From Phlebiopsis flavidoalba (taxonomy: Eukaryota; Basidiomycota; Agaricomycetes; Polyporales; Phanerochaetaceae), in NCBI GenBank assembly GCA_035772785.1, contig JAOCPU010000001.1:868001-932000 (forward strand): 64,000 bases of DNA, given 5' to 3'. The position numbers and the translations under genes are program-made. Below, in pieces: positions 10,876 through 23,829 of this stretch. Numbering within the stretch: position 1 is the stretch's first letter; every line of letters starts with the position of its first letter. A model generated the notes under the pieces. The model searched no databases. It was not told where the DNA came from and saw only the letters and a list, made by a program, of their open reading frames with translations.

Positions 10876-13589
10876 CTAGAAGTCCCACAACGTACCAAGC
10901 AGCCGGAATGCCCGCGTCTTTGCACCCCTACACATGCAGTGTCAGCTGCGTGAGCAATATGGAGGAGGAGCTCGCGTCACGTAGTGCTCGCGCCCCCCCC
11001 TGCATCATCTCAGAGTTTCCGATATAGTTCGAGGTAATGAAGACGACTGCGCGAGGTTAGCGGGGTGATACTGTGCGGCACCGCGAGACGCGTACCTTCT
11101 GCTTGCCATGAGTCGTAGACCTCTTTGAGAATCTTCATGGTGTCTGGACGGGCCGCCGCGTACTTTGGAGTCCCAAAAGCAGAAGGCGCTCCGGCTCAAT
11201 GTGCCGGTGGATAAGCCCGCTAATCGTGGGCCCGAAGGTCTTCTCTTGGTCGGATCCTGCGAGCACAGATCCTATCAGTGCCACGCGTCGCGGGAAGCTG
11301 TGAGCAACTTACCAATCCAAATGAGATACCTGAATGGGCGTGGGCGGTGAGCAAGGACGGAGATGAGCTGGCTGCGCGAAGGTACTCACCAGTACGGCGA
11401 CTGGATGCACGTCGACAGAGCGGCACCGATGCCGGTACCTGTGCAGATACGGATGCCACGCTTGTACAATGTCGATGTGTTGGAGACACCAGGCGAACTA
11501 GAGCACTGGAGTCAGTGGCGATGCGCCTGGAATCCATGTGATCCGCCTACCTTCAGTTCACGGGTCCAGATTGTCTTCGAGAGGGTCGTTCACGAGGCTG
11601 CGGGTGAAGTCTCCTTGGACACCACAAATCATGTAGTGGTACTTCGCATGGGTGCCCTCGCTGCGAATGGGAGTATTAGGCCGCTGCGAATCACTTGACA
11701 AAACAAGTGTACGAACGAGATGCAAATGCCGAATGCGTGGTATTCCTTGACGGCGCTGCGGCTAATGCGACCGAGCAAACCCTGTTGCATACCACGCCTG
11801 AAGCGAACGATGGCCACTTTGGGCGAGGGCTGAGAAAATTGAACCGCTAGGTAAGCCGTAATATGATTTCACGGAGCAAAGAACCCACCAGCTCGATATC
11901 AAGCAGGCACCTCACGAGTACAGATCCACGGGAGCGCGATGCTAAGGAGGGCAATGCTTAGAAATAGTGTGGAGTTGGGAGTAGACTATGACACTTACAA
12001 GGTGGTCATGCCCATGACATACCAGAAATCTTGCTGCTTGACCAAGTGGCGGCCGCTCAGGTTCCATGTCTGAGTGTCGGTGTCCCAGATATCATTGCCA
12101 ATGGTGAACGCCCCTGTGCGTCATTGTACATCAGTAACTGTCAGAAATAGTGTAGGCGATGAGAAGTCTCTCACAGGTAAGGAAAAGAGCGGTCCATCCG
12201 ATGAAGCGGTGATGCCGCTCAAAGACGCTGTTTCAACTGTCAGTGGGATGCGCTGCCAAGGTTTATCCACAAGGCTTACTTGTGGTGCGTGTTGCGAACC
12301 CATGGGGGACCGCAGCACACGCAGTGAGAAATACGGCTACGTTGGTGAGAAGACCGAGTGTGATAACCGAAACGTGCTCGACGCTACGGTTTTTGAAGAC
12401 CATGACGACCTTCATTATAAGCCATGCGATACCATAAACGGCGCAGCCGGATCGTGAATTCCTCCAAGGTGCTATGTTGCATCATGAGCCGGGGCTTTCG
12501 ACTATCATAAACAAGATCGTACCTGCAAGACGGAGGTACAACCAAGGCGGAACTTGAGAGGGGTCCACTAAATTAAGATGTATGTCAATAAAATCAAATC
12601 GCAAATCAAATCGAAAGTCGAGAGAATGTGTATATATTTACCTTAGCAAATATGTTTGTTGACAAAAAGATACAAAAGGACGGCCGAAAATCTCGTTACG
12701 CATCAAAATGGAGAAGTTGAAGTTGGCAACAGCCATGGCACCGTTATACTTGATAGCATATGGCCAGTGTCCTGATGCTGCCAAACCGAGACCAATCATG
12801 TTGAGTGAGAATGTGATCGTGAATAGTTTTCCTAGTTGCATCCGCGTTTTAGAGCCACGTCATAATTTAGAGCGGGGATTCATACCTGTAGGTGTTGAAC
12901 CAAAGTTGCCAAAGGATCCACTTCGAGACCTTCTTCTTAGGTTTCGCGGGGGCCTTAGGGCGATTTACTGGCCGGCAGGGGCGTCCTTCTTCAGCTCGGT
13001 GACTGTTACCCCAACGTTTCTCCTTCTTCTCATCAGGGAACATATCCTTCTTCTCGTCCTTGGGGTAGACATGTTCCAAGGCGCGAGGCATCTCGAGTGT
13101 ACCCTTCTCAGCCTCGGAGTAGGCGGGCGCGGCATCTCTTGGTATGGAAGGACATATTGTAGACGGTGTCTAAGTTGACAACAGACCGTCAGCGTCGGGG
13201 AGGGTTGATGAGGGGAGGTAAGGCCAGGGAACCTTTTTAAACTGCTTCGTCCAACGTGCTTAAATACATGGTGGGGCGGGGAGACTCGTGGAGCCCGTGT
13301 CCAGCCAGTCGCACGGAGGAAGAGACGCAGACACGAGTATCCATTACGGTCCATGTGCATCGAAGGAGCTACCGCCCTCAGACCGATCTGGATTTTACTA
13401 CCGGTCCCATGGTGCCTCATAGGCAACCTCGGTACTGGGTTTGACGGGCGTGCCGATGTCCCATAGGGCTCCATGGATCAAATTAGCCAGAGAGAGTTTG
13501 TGCAAGTGGGTATGTTGCGATTGTTCGCGGGCAGTGTTGTTTGAAATCTGTCGTCCTCGATAACCGGAGGACTGGGTCGGAAGTGACAT
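10876..13589 (-). CDS. TmpA-like integral membrane protein with ferric-reductase-type NAD-binding half
   Basis: It resembles the membrane protein related to Aspergillus TmpA (also found fused to NRPS-like enzymes), whose C-terminal half looks like a ferric-reductase NAD-binding domain. The start at 13589 gives MSLPTQSSGYRGR, then HGALWDIGTPVKPSTEVAYE. Next come a charged linker (EHVYPKDEKKDMFPDEKKEK), WILWQLWFNTYR, hydrophobic segments (FTITFSLNMIGLGLAASG, then NFNFSILMRNEIFGR) and further membrane spans near 12300-12450. The C-terminal half reads KEYHAFGI, then EGTHAKYHYMICGVQGDF, then a Gly-rich dinucleotide-binding stretch (CTGTGIG). It ends GCKDAGIPA then LGTLWDF and stop. A single-base shift near 10900 separates those last two blocks, and more shifts fall at 13100-13400. 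No adenylation domain is attached. Confidence 0.75.
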
Positions 13590-16500
13590 TACGGTGGCAT
13601 CGTGGAGCCGAAAGTACGAAACTGCGGGATCATTCCCTGAACGCCCTACGCAGGCAGTGATACAGCATCAGCGCACGATAGGTTGGAGGCAAAATCACAC
13701 CGGTACCGGACTTGGGCCTCCCGTCGGTGTGGATATGCTTCCAGAGTGGCATCGCGCGATAGTGGCTAGTGAAAGTCTCCAGTGGCCGAAGCAACGTAGC
13801 AGTGTGGTCAAGTGAGTGCAAGAGTTCCACATGTATCTTTACATCTGTGTCTGTACCTTTACTGGGAATCGTCCTCCGCGCCCACTTGAGAGTGTTTTTT
13901 CTCATGAGCGAAGCATTCTTCCCATGGGGGCTGCACCAGCCGCCGAGAAACTTATCTAAGATAAAGGCCCGCTTAAGCGTTCGTTTACTGGACCAGATAG
14001 TTTGGCGACGCACATATTCCCCGAGAAAAGAACATTGCAGGCCTATCAAAATATGCGTGGCAGGCTGCGCGGCACAGTTTCATTCACTCCGTTGACGTAC
14101 GGCGGCCTGGCGGCCGAGCGTCGCAACCCCTACCGCGGTGGGTCGAGAGCAACATGGCGATATGGCTGCGCTGAGACGCACATCCGCCGGTGGGTCGGTC
14201 AGGCTGGGTGCCAAAGGATTCGCGCTGGCAGGTTGTGTGATGTAGTACAAACTATAATCTTCCATTTCGGGACCCGTGGGTTCGGACACGGCGATCTCCG
14301 GTATATCGGGCCTCCCCGACCTAGACGCTTGTCCCGCACCCTGAAGATGCTCGCGCAAAGTTCAAACGTCCATGTCCAAATAGCCCGGACAGCACGCAAG
14401 ACGCACAATGACTCGAATATATGTGGTCCTTACCTCCTTCATCATTGCCAATGCGAACTTTATTCATCAATCTTTTGCGTGCGATCCTTGGCGTAGTTTC
14501 TTGTGCACACTTTTCAAGTTCACCAAGGGGACCCAGCGTTACACCACCACCAGTGAGCCATCAAGTCCCTGACTTGAAATGTGGTCTCTGACGTTCGATT
14601 TCATCTTTTCTTAGGATGCATGAACGTACGGATAGACGTGCATGCTCGCGGAGTCGGCATCAGACCGCTACCGATGTAACAGACCAGATCCTATCACCAA
14701 TGGACCGCCCGATACTGGTCGGGGATCGGCGCATGGTACCAAAATGGGTGCATGGACGCCAGTGGCACAAGATTGCTGTGTATTCTTCTATTCCCGTGTA
14801 AGAGAGAAACTTTTCAACTACTTCGTTGACACCCTTCGCTTGACTGCATCGCGATTTCAGGGAAAGCACACAGCGATGGGATTTACATCCGTAGACATGA
14901 TCGTTGACCACCAGAGCCGCCGATGGTTATACTATCTTCTCAAGAAAGTCGGTCAACTTCGGTTCATATGCGCCACACCTGGGGATATTGCTGAACACAG
15001 CAGGGACCTGAAAGAAGGTGGAAGGTAAGTGTAAAGCGAAAAAGTCAAGTAATTTTGATCTTGACATATGTCTGGAAGGGAATGCTGAACATTATACCGC
15101 CCCGTTTTCTACGTCGAAATCAAGCATATCAAACCCCGCAGGTTGAAATATTACGCGTTACAAGATTTATATCGAACGCAAAAGTATTGACAAGGGTGAC
15201 GCAGGGAATGTACAGATTCCCAACAGTGTCTCTTTTGAACATAGCGTCTTCACAGATCATCTCACTCTTCACGCATAAAAGCGATCTTCCAAGGGACACC
15301 TGGCCTTCGAAGACCAAGGATACACTGCGGTATTGCAAACGAGCTTCAAGGGTCCCCGGAGTCTAAACACAGTTTCTAGTCTTACCCCGATAGGGCTCTC
15401 TCCCGAAATATCTACACCAAACTGTCCGCTGCTTGCACCTAGTCTACCCCGCTGCTCGCGTCTAGTCTGTCTTACTGCGCGCCGCCTCCGCTATCCCGAC
15501 GACGTCGGGTGCAAGTTCAAGGTCGACGGGGCGATGCAAAATTCCTAGGCTTCCCTCTTCGCCGCCACTGACATCAACGGCCGGAAGCTCAGGCCTTGTG
15601 CACGTGGATCGTTCTCATTACAACCCGAATGCGAGTCCGATTGCGTATCCCGTACCGTGGGCACGCGGGCGTTGGGAAACCCGATCCTCTTTGGTCACTG
15701 ATCGTCGGTCTTCCTATGTGTGCCTTGCCTATCTACTTTCCCTCCGTCGCTTAGCGCCCCCGTTAGCGCATTTAACAGCTCTCAAATCATGCTTCACTCG
15801 GTAGCCTAATAGCCACGGTCCCAGCGGTAAGCCGTCGAACACCCTCAACACAACCTCCGAGGGGAAAGCATAGACATGTACGTAGCTTTGCTGTGCTCGT
15901 TCGTCAGTGAGCACGAGACTGATTTAATTCTTCTGAAAGCTTGAATCAGTGTGTAGAACCAGTGCTACGGCTCTCGAACATAGACATATGGTATTGGCCG
16001 TTCGCGTGCCTTCCACGCCGGTCTCATCTCGGGGCGGTATGGCTCACATGTTCAAATTATTCCCATCCGCAATGGCAATGTTTTGAACAGACAGCCATTT
16101 CATTCGGGACCGCAGCCAGTTCAATGTTCAAACTCGCCTTCGAATCGCTATTCATGAGAATTCACATTAGCTTGGGAAGCAGCACAAAAAGGCACGTTTC
16201 TCTCAGTCCGAGTCTCTGTACCCCGCACACTGCATCCCCTCACCAATGACTTCCTGCCAGGCGGAAAACCGAACGGCGCTGTGATAAGAGAGGCGTCCGA
16301 TGTTCCCCACCATCGCTGCGACCGGCCACGATTGCACGGTCGCCACGATGGCCGCGGGCGACGTGTAAGGTTCGCGCCTATGTGGTGCCGTCCGTCTTTA
16401 CATCCACCCGTATACTCTAATCCTGGGAAAAACGAAACGAAAAATCTAGCGCCATCCCGCCAATGTGAAACCAATCGTTTATGCCTGTGCCGACTAGCGG

Positions 16501-18387
16501 ACATTCGAGGTTGGGCCCCCGCCCTCTCCAGAAGCACAGCCTGTCGTGAGAATGATCCTGCGCAGACGCGTTTGTGGTCCCCCATCCCGTTTCCGCCACA
16601 GGATTGCGGACCTCATCAGCCGTATTACGTGCTGCCTGCGGCTGGGCTGCTCCGCACGACAAGACAAGCCATCTACAGGGTTGCATGGAACGATCGAAAC
16701 AAGTATAGGCCCACGGTCTTGCCACCATCGGCCGTCTCTCTTAGGGAGATTGGATGTACCCATCAATTATCTGAAGGTACTTATCCCCCTTCACGCTCCT
16801 CTATTCGTATACTGTGTTGATTTTCCATAGTAACAACTTTGAGTCGAAGATACCACCGTGGGGACCTTCAGACAATAACACTCTAGCAACTGGTCGTCTT
16901 ATACATGTCGATTTATCCATTGTTGTTTTACGAGTATCCAGCACCCTAACGCGTGGATTAGAAAACATCGACCTTCAAGGCTGCCGGTAGGTCTGGCACA
17001 GGGGATTTGGAGCCTCTTATGTGCGGCATCACACCGGCACGCACAGGCAGCCAGCTCGTCGCGGATGCTTGTATTCACAGCTCGCATCTTGAGTCGCACG
17101 GACTGCCTACCCGCGCTGCAGACTCACGATAAAACATATTGGCGAGCTCACATGGTGAGCCTTATGTTGCTAGCAGGGCCGATTTGTATTTTCAGCAGGC
17201 CTGCGACACCTTGGCGAATCACATTATGCAGACAGCGGAAACGGCCATGACGGATGCCTGATCGAATAATACCATCCTTCCCCGTTGACGCAGTCAATCT
17301 ATCTCGTACAGGCACGCCTTCCCTCGGACAAGCATGTCGAGCCCATGAATCTCGAGCCGCCGACAAATGCAAGATGTGTCCGTGGACAAATAGTAAAAGC
17401 GATATCCTTTTCGGTGCAGCGACGGCATCCTGTTTTCATATTGACGCCCTCGTAGAGGAAGAGGTGTCACGGAATGAAGTGTGAGGTAAAGGTGTAAAGA
17501 TCATGGAGCTCTTTACATCCTGGCTGGTATCCGGAACATAAGGTACGATAAGTACTACAACTCTTAAAACCGAGGCTGCCCCGAAGCTCTCACCGCAGCA
17601 GAGCTGTCAACAGGATCACAAGTTCTCCTGGCGAAAGCAAGGTTGTTACAACCCCAAGACTTACTCGACTGCATGTTCGCTCATGGTTCAATCCAATCTC
17701 TAGGCTTTCAGGCACGGTATCACTGGGGAACAACTTCGTGGCATGCTTGAGCGCGTGTACAGCCTTTTCGATGGGTAGCCCTAACTCATCACGCTGACTT
17801 CACTCTGGCTTCTCCGGCGAAGGTCTTGCGCGGAACACGCAGCGGAGTACATCGCGGACCCCCCTGTGGTCAGAGCATAGAACGTCGAATGTTTCTAAGC
17901 AAGAGCTAGCAGGACTACATCGAGGACAATGGTACGCCCAAATAAGGAAGGTGTGGTAGTTTAGCAGCCTTGTGGGACTTTTTGATGGCTCCGCTCTTCA
18001 TTCTATCCAAGAATTATCCGCCGGTGCACAATTTACGACACCATCATGCGACGCACGTCTTTCTCATTCGCCTGCACGCCCAAGGCCATTGTCCCAATCT
18101 GTGCCCAGCAGGCATCGTTCTTCTGCGGCTCGAGGGTTGAAGTCATTTGAACTCTGCCTTCGATTCCCTCATACAGATATCTGTCCTAATGACCACCATC
18201 CGTCTCCTGACAAGTCATGTTCTAAATTCTAGACCTGCAGGCACAGGTCCTCCCTTCACGCGTACATAAGGCTCCCGTTAGCTCCACCTCGCTTAGCAGC
18301 AGCAAACAACTCGCAACTGCCCTCCCCTTTCGAGGATTCACGACCCGCCGGCAGCTTACTATACTTCGCTAATCTATTGCAAGGGTC
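13590..18387. other. long stretch with no recognisable gene
   Basis: 4.8 kb without a protein I can recognise on either strand. Open frames are short (under 180 codons), overlap on both strands, and share no motif with transposases, reverse transcriptases, kinases, transporters or P450s. No terminal repeats or tRNA-like structures were seen by eye. It could hold lineage-specific genes damaged by sequence error, a non-coding transcript or an old element relic. Confidence 0.6.
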
Positions 18388-20574
18388 ATGCATCGGCTGT
18401 ATATTACCTTTCCCGGCCTCCCTCTCCAGCTCCTCTTTCACGCTTGCCCCCCTCTCCGCTGCCTCAGTCGCCTCGCCCGTCGCCATTAGCACCAAAGATC
18501 CCTTCTTTCCCTACCGGTCGTACCAGTCACAGCAAAGGGACTCCTCTGTCGCCTTCCCTATCCCAATTGTTCAGAAAACTCCTTTGTCCACGCGCTGGAT
18601 ACATCGAACCCAACTGTGAAGACACCTCTGGGAACCGCTACGGGAGTCGCTGACGGCGGTAGCGCCGCATGCGCTTCGCTGTGCGCTACGGCCAAGCCGA
18701 TCGCTGGCAGCCATCGTCGGTAGTGACACAATGGCAATTCCCGTAGCGTCGTGCATTACTGTCCCATACACTTGCACTCACCCTTTTACCAGTGCGGGAA
18801 ATGTGAACGCGACCAGCCTCTCCCTTTTGCATGCCCCCAGGATAAACATCGAAAAAACCCCACCCCCCCCCCCGTCTGCCATGTCTGAAGACTGTCGTCT
18901 GTCTATGATTTTGTCGAACGTTCCGACGAGTGTACAGGCAAGGCGGGGAGCCAATGTGCCTTCAATCGTCTGGTAAATCTGCTATTCGTTTTACATGCTT
19001 TCCAATCGCTGAACACAATTGTGATTGTCAGGATTTCACGGTGGCTCGTTCATTCACTGCTGGCTCCGCTACCGGCGCAGCCGGCTCGATGTTCCAACTT
19101 GGCCGTCGCTAGGGCCAACCAACATCCATTGTTGCAGTGGTACAATACCGTCTGGGAGCTGTGAGTACAATATCGAAAATATTAGACACTCGTGTAGCTA
19201 AGCCTTATCGTTCCAGCTCGAGGCTCATGCCACCAAGCGGTAACAAACCAACTTGGCATATCAAGGACATCATTACCTCGTTGAACTTCCTTCAGAAGGT
19301 CCGTGCCGAGCCTTCGGTGGGAGTGCCTTCCAAGATTACCCTTGCTGGTCAGAGTTCCGGTGCCAACATGATTCGTGGCATGCTCGCTATTCCCTCGGCA
19401 TCGTCGCTCTTGCCAGTCGGCTATTTTGCAGTCAGACCCTATGGTAAGTATCCTCGCTGACTAGTGACAACATATCTTGACTCCTCTACAGGATTATGGT
19501 TTCCTCTCGACTGGCACGCAACAAACTCTGCAGAACTACTTCAACGGCCTTTTGCCATGCTCCGCTACCGACACGGCCTCGCCTTAAGAACATCTCCCTT
19601 TCCGACTTGCCTCAGCTTCCAGGACAATCTCGCAGGCGCCGCCATGTCTTTGGACCGAGTATACCGGTCTCGGCGAGCCTCTCCGTCTCGTGAAGGACGG
19701 CTCGCTCATTACCAGCCCTCTCGACTCCCACCGCCGCCGTTCACGTCCGTCCGTTCTCTAAGCCCATCCTCCTCACGAACGTCAAGAACGAGCTGATGGG
19801 ACTTCCATCTTCGGTGGTATCAACTTCGCTTTTGGACGCCAGCAACTACGAGGGTGCTGTCGAAGGTACCTTTGGTCAGAGCCCTGCTACCACGTCGATT
19901 CTCAATAACGCCAACTACGCCATTCCCACATCTGCCGTCAATGCCAACAGCTCGGAGGCTTCAACAGTAGACGAACGCCCCCTGCTCGAGAAGCTCGGCA
20001 CGGACCAGATTTGTGGCGATGCCCCACCTGGACATTTGCCAGGAAACTGGATCACGAACGGTGGCAAAGCCTACGTCGGCATGTACGTGTGTCGGTGCCA
20101 GCTACCCCGGGAACACGGACATTACCTCGTTTCTGCGGTGAATCCGGTGTGGTCTGTCACCAGGACGACATTGAAATTGTTGTAAGTACCCTCTTCTCAA
20201 GGTTCCATTCAGTCTCTCACCCTTTGTTCACCAGTTCGGCACTGCCCCGAGCCCCGAACTCGCGCAGCAGTCGGCTCTCATCTCGGAGAGGTGGGGGGGG
20301 GGGGGGGGAAGGGGGAGGGGGGGGGGGGGGGGAAAAGGGGGGGGGGAAAGGGGAAGGCAGGGAAAAAGGAGGGAAAAAAAAAGCCCGTACAAGGCTTTCA
20401 TCCAGACCGGAAACCCCAACGTTGCCGGACACGCTACCTGGGAAACCTTGCCACTACTAGCGACGTCCCACGCCTTGACCCTTGGAGGATCGGGAGAAGC
20501 TTGCCGCTGGTGGCTGTGACCCGTCCTTCTTCGGCAAGGTTGTCCCCTACGATTACCAAGTATTCGGCATCTAA
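18388..20574 (+). CDS. secreted type-B carboxylesterase
   Basis: An alpha/beta-hydrolase carboxylesterase (COesterase family) hydrolysing ester bonds, probably secreted. Blocks in order: NPTVKTPLGTATGVADGGS, YGQADRWQPSS, SEDC, GGSFTAGSATGAAGS (oxyanion region), VQYRLGA, the nucleophile elbow ITLAGQSSGANMIRG (19347-19361), a KNELMG block that fits the acidic triad member, and SGVVCHQDDIEIV with the catalytic-type His. It ends CDPSFFGKVVPYDYQVFGI at 20574. The ATG at 18388 precedes a hydrophobic stretch that could be a signal peptide, but frame changes make the N-terminus uncertain. Indels cluster at homopolymers: a run of 12 C at 18862-18873 and the purine tract at 20290-20383. Introns are visible near 19159, 19444 and 20181. 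Confidence 0.87.
20290..20383. repeat. G-rich polypurine tract inside the esterase gene
   Basis: About 94 bases of almost uninterrupted G and A, including G runs of 14-15, 14 and 9 bases. It sits between codons for ALISE and KAFIQTGNPN, where esterase coding sequence should run on almost directly. It disrupts the frame and could form G-quadruplexes. It may be a real expansion or a base-calling or assembly artefact. Confidence 0.9.
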
Positions 20575-21197
20575 CGCCTTCGACGATTTCTCGAGTCATA
20601 CCCGTTCCTATCTCAAACATTAAACACAAAACCTCCACTGCACAGTTCCCGACGATATTGACTTTAATGATCTTTTTCGCCATCTTGACAGTACACTAAC
20701 TATTCATCTGGCCGTTCTTACACACCTTACAGGGTCATCTATCTATCATTATACTAATATTGGGCTTTACGATGTAATGTTATGACTTTCTTGGACATTC
20801 GATCTCCTGTAGATGGTCATTATTCGTACTACTATGACCGTTAACTACCTGTAGCCTAGTTTCATTGATTCCTCTCACCCCGATGTAGCCATGACCGACT
20901 GTAGCCTTTACGAATATATCTATGCTTGTTCTCGAGCATTGTTGTGCGTGCCGATTGGATGATCGATTTACCAGACCTTAAAAGACTTGCGTGTCCTATT
21001 TGCAGAGATCATAACGTAGATTCCGTTGCTATTGATATAGAAATGTAATAAGTGAACCTATAAGTACAATGTGCGGGACAATGACACAGCGTGAAAACAG
21101 AACAATACACGAGAATCCAAGGTGGCGAAGTAGAGCGTGAGGCAGGGTAATATATGGATGATGCGATAGTTAAGTAACTAGTTTTGCTTCGGCGAAG
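20575..21197. other. tail-to-tail intergenic region
   Basis: The esterase and NDC80 genes end toward each other across about 620 bp of AT-richer sequence. I see no coding frame. Both 3' UTRs should lie here. Confidence 0.6.
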
Positions 21198-23599
21198 TCA
21201 CCGTAGATGCTTCAGCTGCTTCGAGACCTCTTCCTTGAACATGACAATATCACTGCTGTTCTTGATAATTTCACGAACGGTGTCGTCGCGAAGGGCAGGT
21301 TTCACTTTCGCGACCTGTTCTTTGTACCTAAAATGTAGCAGAAAGGGCTCGAATAATTCGACAATATAAACAAGGACAATAAAGAAAACGCACGCAATCT
21401 GCAAAGCTTGCAAACGAGCTTTAACTCCGACGCCGTGCATCTTGGCTGCTGACCGGGCTTGCGACAAGGCCTCGTCGAGCCGTTCGGCTTCTGCCCGTTG
21501 CTTGCCAACACTTCCTTTTGTATTCGCTACAAAGTAGACCATGAGCAGACGAGGCAATGAAGACGGAGGTAACCACCGTACCTCTCTGAGATCGTCTGCC
21601 TGGTCATTTAGAGTGTTCGCCTTCTTCATGACATCGAGAACCTCCTGCTCCAATATTCTCACATGCCGTAACAAGTTGCGGTCAAGGTCATTGTCCACCG
21701 ATATTTTCTCGTGTTCGACCTCGGCCCGCTGTCTCCTCTTCTGTTCAGCGATCACTGCAAGACTAGGTTTCACGACCTCGGTAATGTCAGGCCCCAGGCT
21801 ATGAGCTGTCGGGGATCGGAGGCCGCCGAGTTCATGCGCAGTGCAAGGTTGATTTCCTCGAGGGGAGGTGGGAGCGGTGGGAATAGGCCGAGAGTCGTCA
21901 ATAAACCGTTGTACGCGTCGATAGCCTCCTCTGCGTCTGCAGTCTTCTTCCCCAGCGAAACCTCAAGCTTATTGATGATTGCTCTAGTCGAGTCTGCAAT
22001 CTTACTTTTCAACGCCCTCAGGTCCTGAGATAGTGTCTCATGTTCAGAGTTCATACGCAGAACTTCTTCTGGCGAGAGGTTCTGTGCCCTGACTATAGAC
22101 TCCAAGTTTCGCCTTCTCACTACTGAGATCCTCGATGGTCTTCTCTGCTGCACCGTTGTCTGAGGACAATCATACCATAGAGGATGTATACGTCACTCAC
22201 TCATGTGTTGTATTTCCGATTCAGTAACGGCAATGGCATTGATCAGTCGTCCGTTGCTTGCGATCTTCGTATACTGTTATACACTCTTCAAATTTGACCT
22301 TGTCTCTTGTGAGGAATCCGTTATTCTCCTCCAACTGTTTTATCGGAGGCTAGGTCCAGAGTGAGATACATGTTAGCAATGTAAAAGCACTAAATACACC
22401 TACAGGAGCTTTGCGCAGAGTTTGCCATTTCTTCCTCCATTTTTGCCAGACTCTCCTTCTGTACCTGGAGGTCAGCAACGGCCTGTTCGTCTTTCTGCGC
22501 TGAAAGTGGCCATTGGCGAAATCAAAACACACGATACCTGTTTGACTTAGGACATACCGTATCGTTCCTCTATTATGCGTTCTTGTTCTGGATACTCATC
22601 GGCCACCAATGAGAAAAAAACGCCTCATAAGCGGCAACAATCATAATGATCCAGTGCAAGAGCATTAATGATGATTCTCGTCTTCAAACGCGACAGGCAC
22701 TTGTTCAGAGTCTTGTAGACTTGGATCACCACTTTCCAAATAGTCTCGCCTGGCCTGCGACAGTCCGATGAGAAAGGGGATAGGATACGAGGGGCAAACA
22801 TAAACGCACCCTAACCATGTTCCGTCAACCAGTGCAACATACCCAACAAGGCAGGCCATGAATACGGAGCTCCGGGCGCAGAAAGCCATTTTGAGGTCGA
22901 TCGAGGAGACATAGGGATAGTAGAGCGCTCTTAACGCCGATATGAGCTGGTCACCTAGAATTTTTGCCGGATCAAAGTTCCAGGAGGGGTCTAGGAAACT
23001 GAAACGAGTTGTTCGAATATGACTCGAAAATCTTTCGCCGTGATATTTTGCAAGACTTGCGGCTGTATATCGAACTCGTTCATCTCAATACCACCAGTCG
23101 ATGATATCTTGTCTCATTTTCACTTGGTATGGACGTTCTCGTAGCGGCCGCGTATCTTTGGCTACCTGGCTACCAGACGCCATATTTGCCTGGGCACCAC
23201 CGGCCCACATGGATCCTCGACGTGTACTACTGTTAAAGATTTAGCTGAGTAACGTGACTTGACCAGCTTGATGGGCTGTAGTCAAATAGAACAGAAATTT
23301 CTCCTCAAGACTCAACCTTTGCAGCTGTACCGGGGTTCTCCCAAGATTTGGTTTGCTCACACTCATCAGAAGTGGATTGACATTCTGCGAGCGCAAATCA
23401 TGTTCCTGGGCGTGGGTCCCGGGCCATAGTTGGGAACAGGATAAGGAGCTCGAAGAGCAGGTCCAGACATTGACATTCTGCCACTATGGCTCGTCTTCTT
23501 CGCGGTGGATGGCATTGGAAGGGCCGAACCTGGCGGACGCATGCTTCCATACGGATCCGCCGCGGATTGCATAGTTGAGCGACGCCGAAAGTCGGCCAT
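21198..23599 (-). CDS. NDC80: kinetochore protein NDC80/HEC1
   Basis: The microtubule-binding subunit of the NDC80 complex at the outer kinetochore. The start at 23599 gives a basic N-terminal tail (MADFRRRSTMQSAADPYGS, then SGRMSMSGPALRAPYP) as in other fungi. The calponin-homology region follows: PLRERPYQVKMRQDIIDWL, NEFDI, PQVLQNITAKDFRVIF, LDPSWNFDPAKI, LISALRALRYPYVSSIDLK. Then come DYLESGDPSLQDSEQ and a long coiled coil with SIVRAQNLSPEEVLRMNSEH, KIADSTRAIINKLEVSLG and MKPSLAVIAEQKRRQRAEVE. It ends MFKEEVSKQLKHLR. Many short introns interrupt it, and several small frame changes remain (for example near 22110 and 22880). It is head to head with MOG1, 230 bp apart. Confidence 0.9.
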
Positions 23600-23829
23600 T
23601 ATAGTCTAGAGCAGTGTTAGATCAATGTATGAGATAGCGCTGAAGGACGTGCACATGACATCTCGAAGGACGTGGTTAGGGGAGAACACCAAAACATTGG
23701 CACGAACGCGAGAGCGCGTCCCAAAACAGGGTCACGTGTTTACCGATCACGGCGTTTGCCCCTTGATGAGTGCTGCAGCGGCCGATCGAGATTCGACATC
23801 CGTGTCTCTAGCTGTCTCTAGCCGTGACC

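Noticed and set aside
16281..16820. 179-codon open frame on the plus strand
   Set aside because: It overlaps open frames on the other strand, has no recognisable motif, and its arginine- and proline-rich composition looks like chance.
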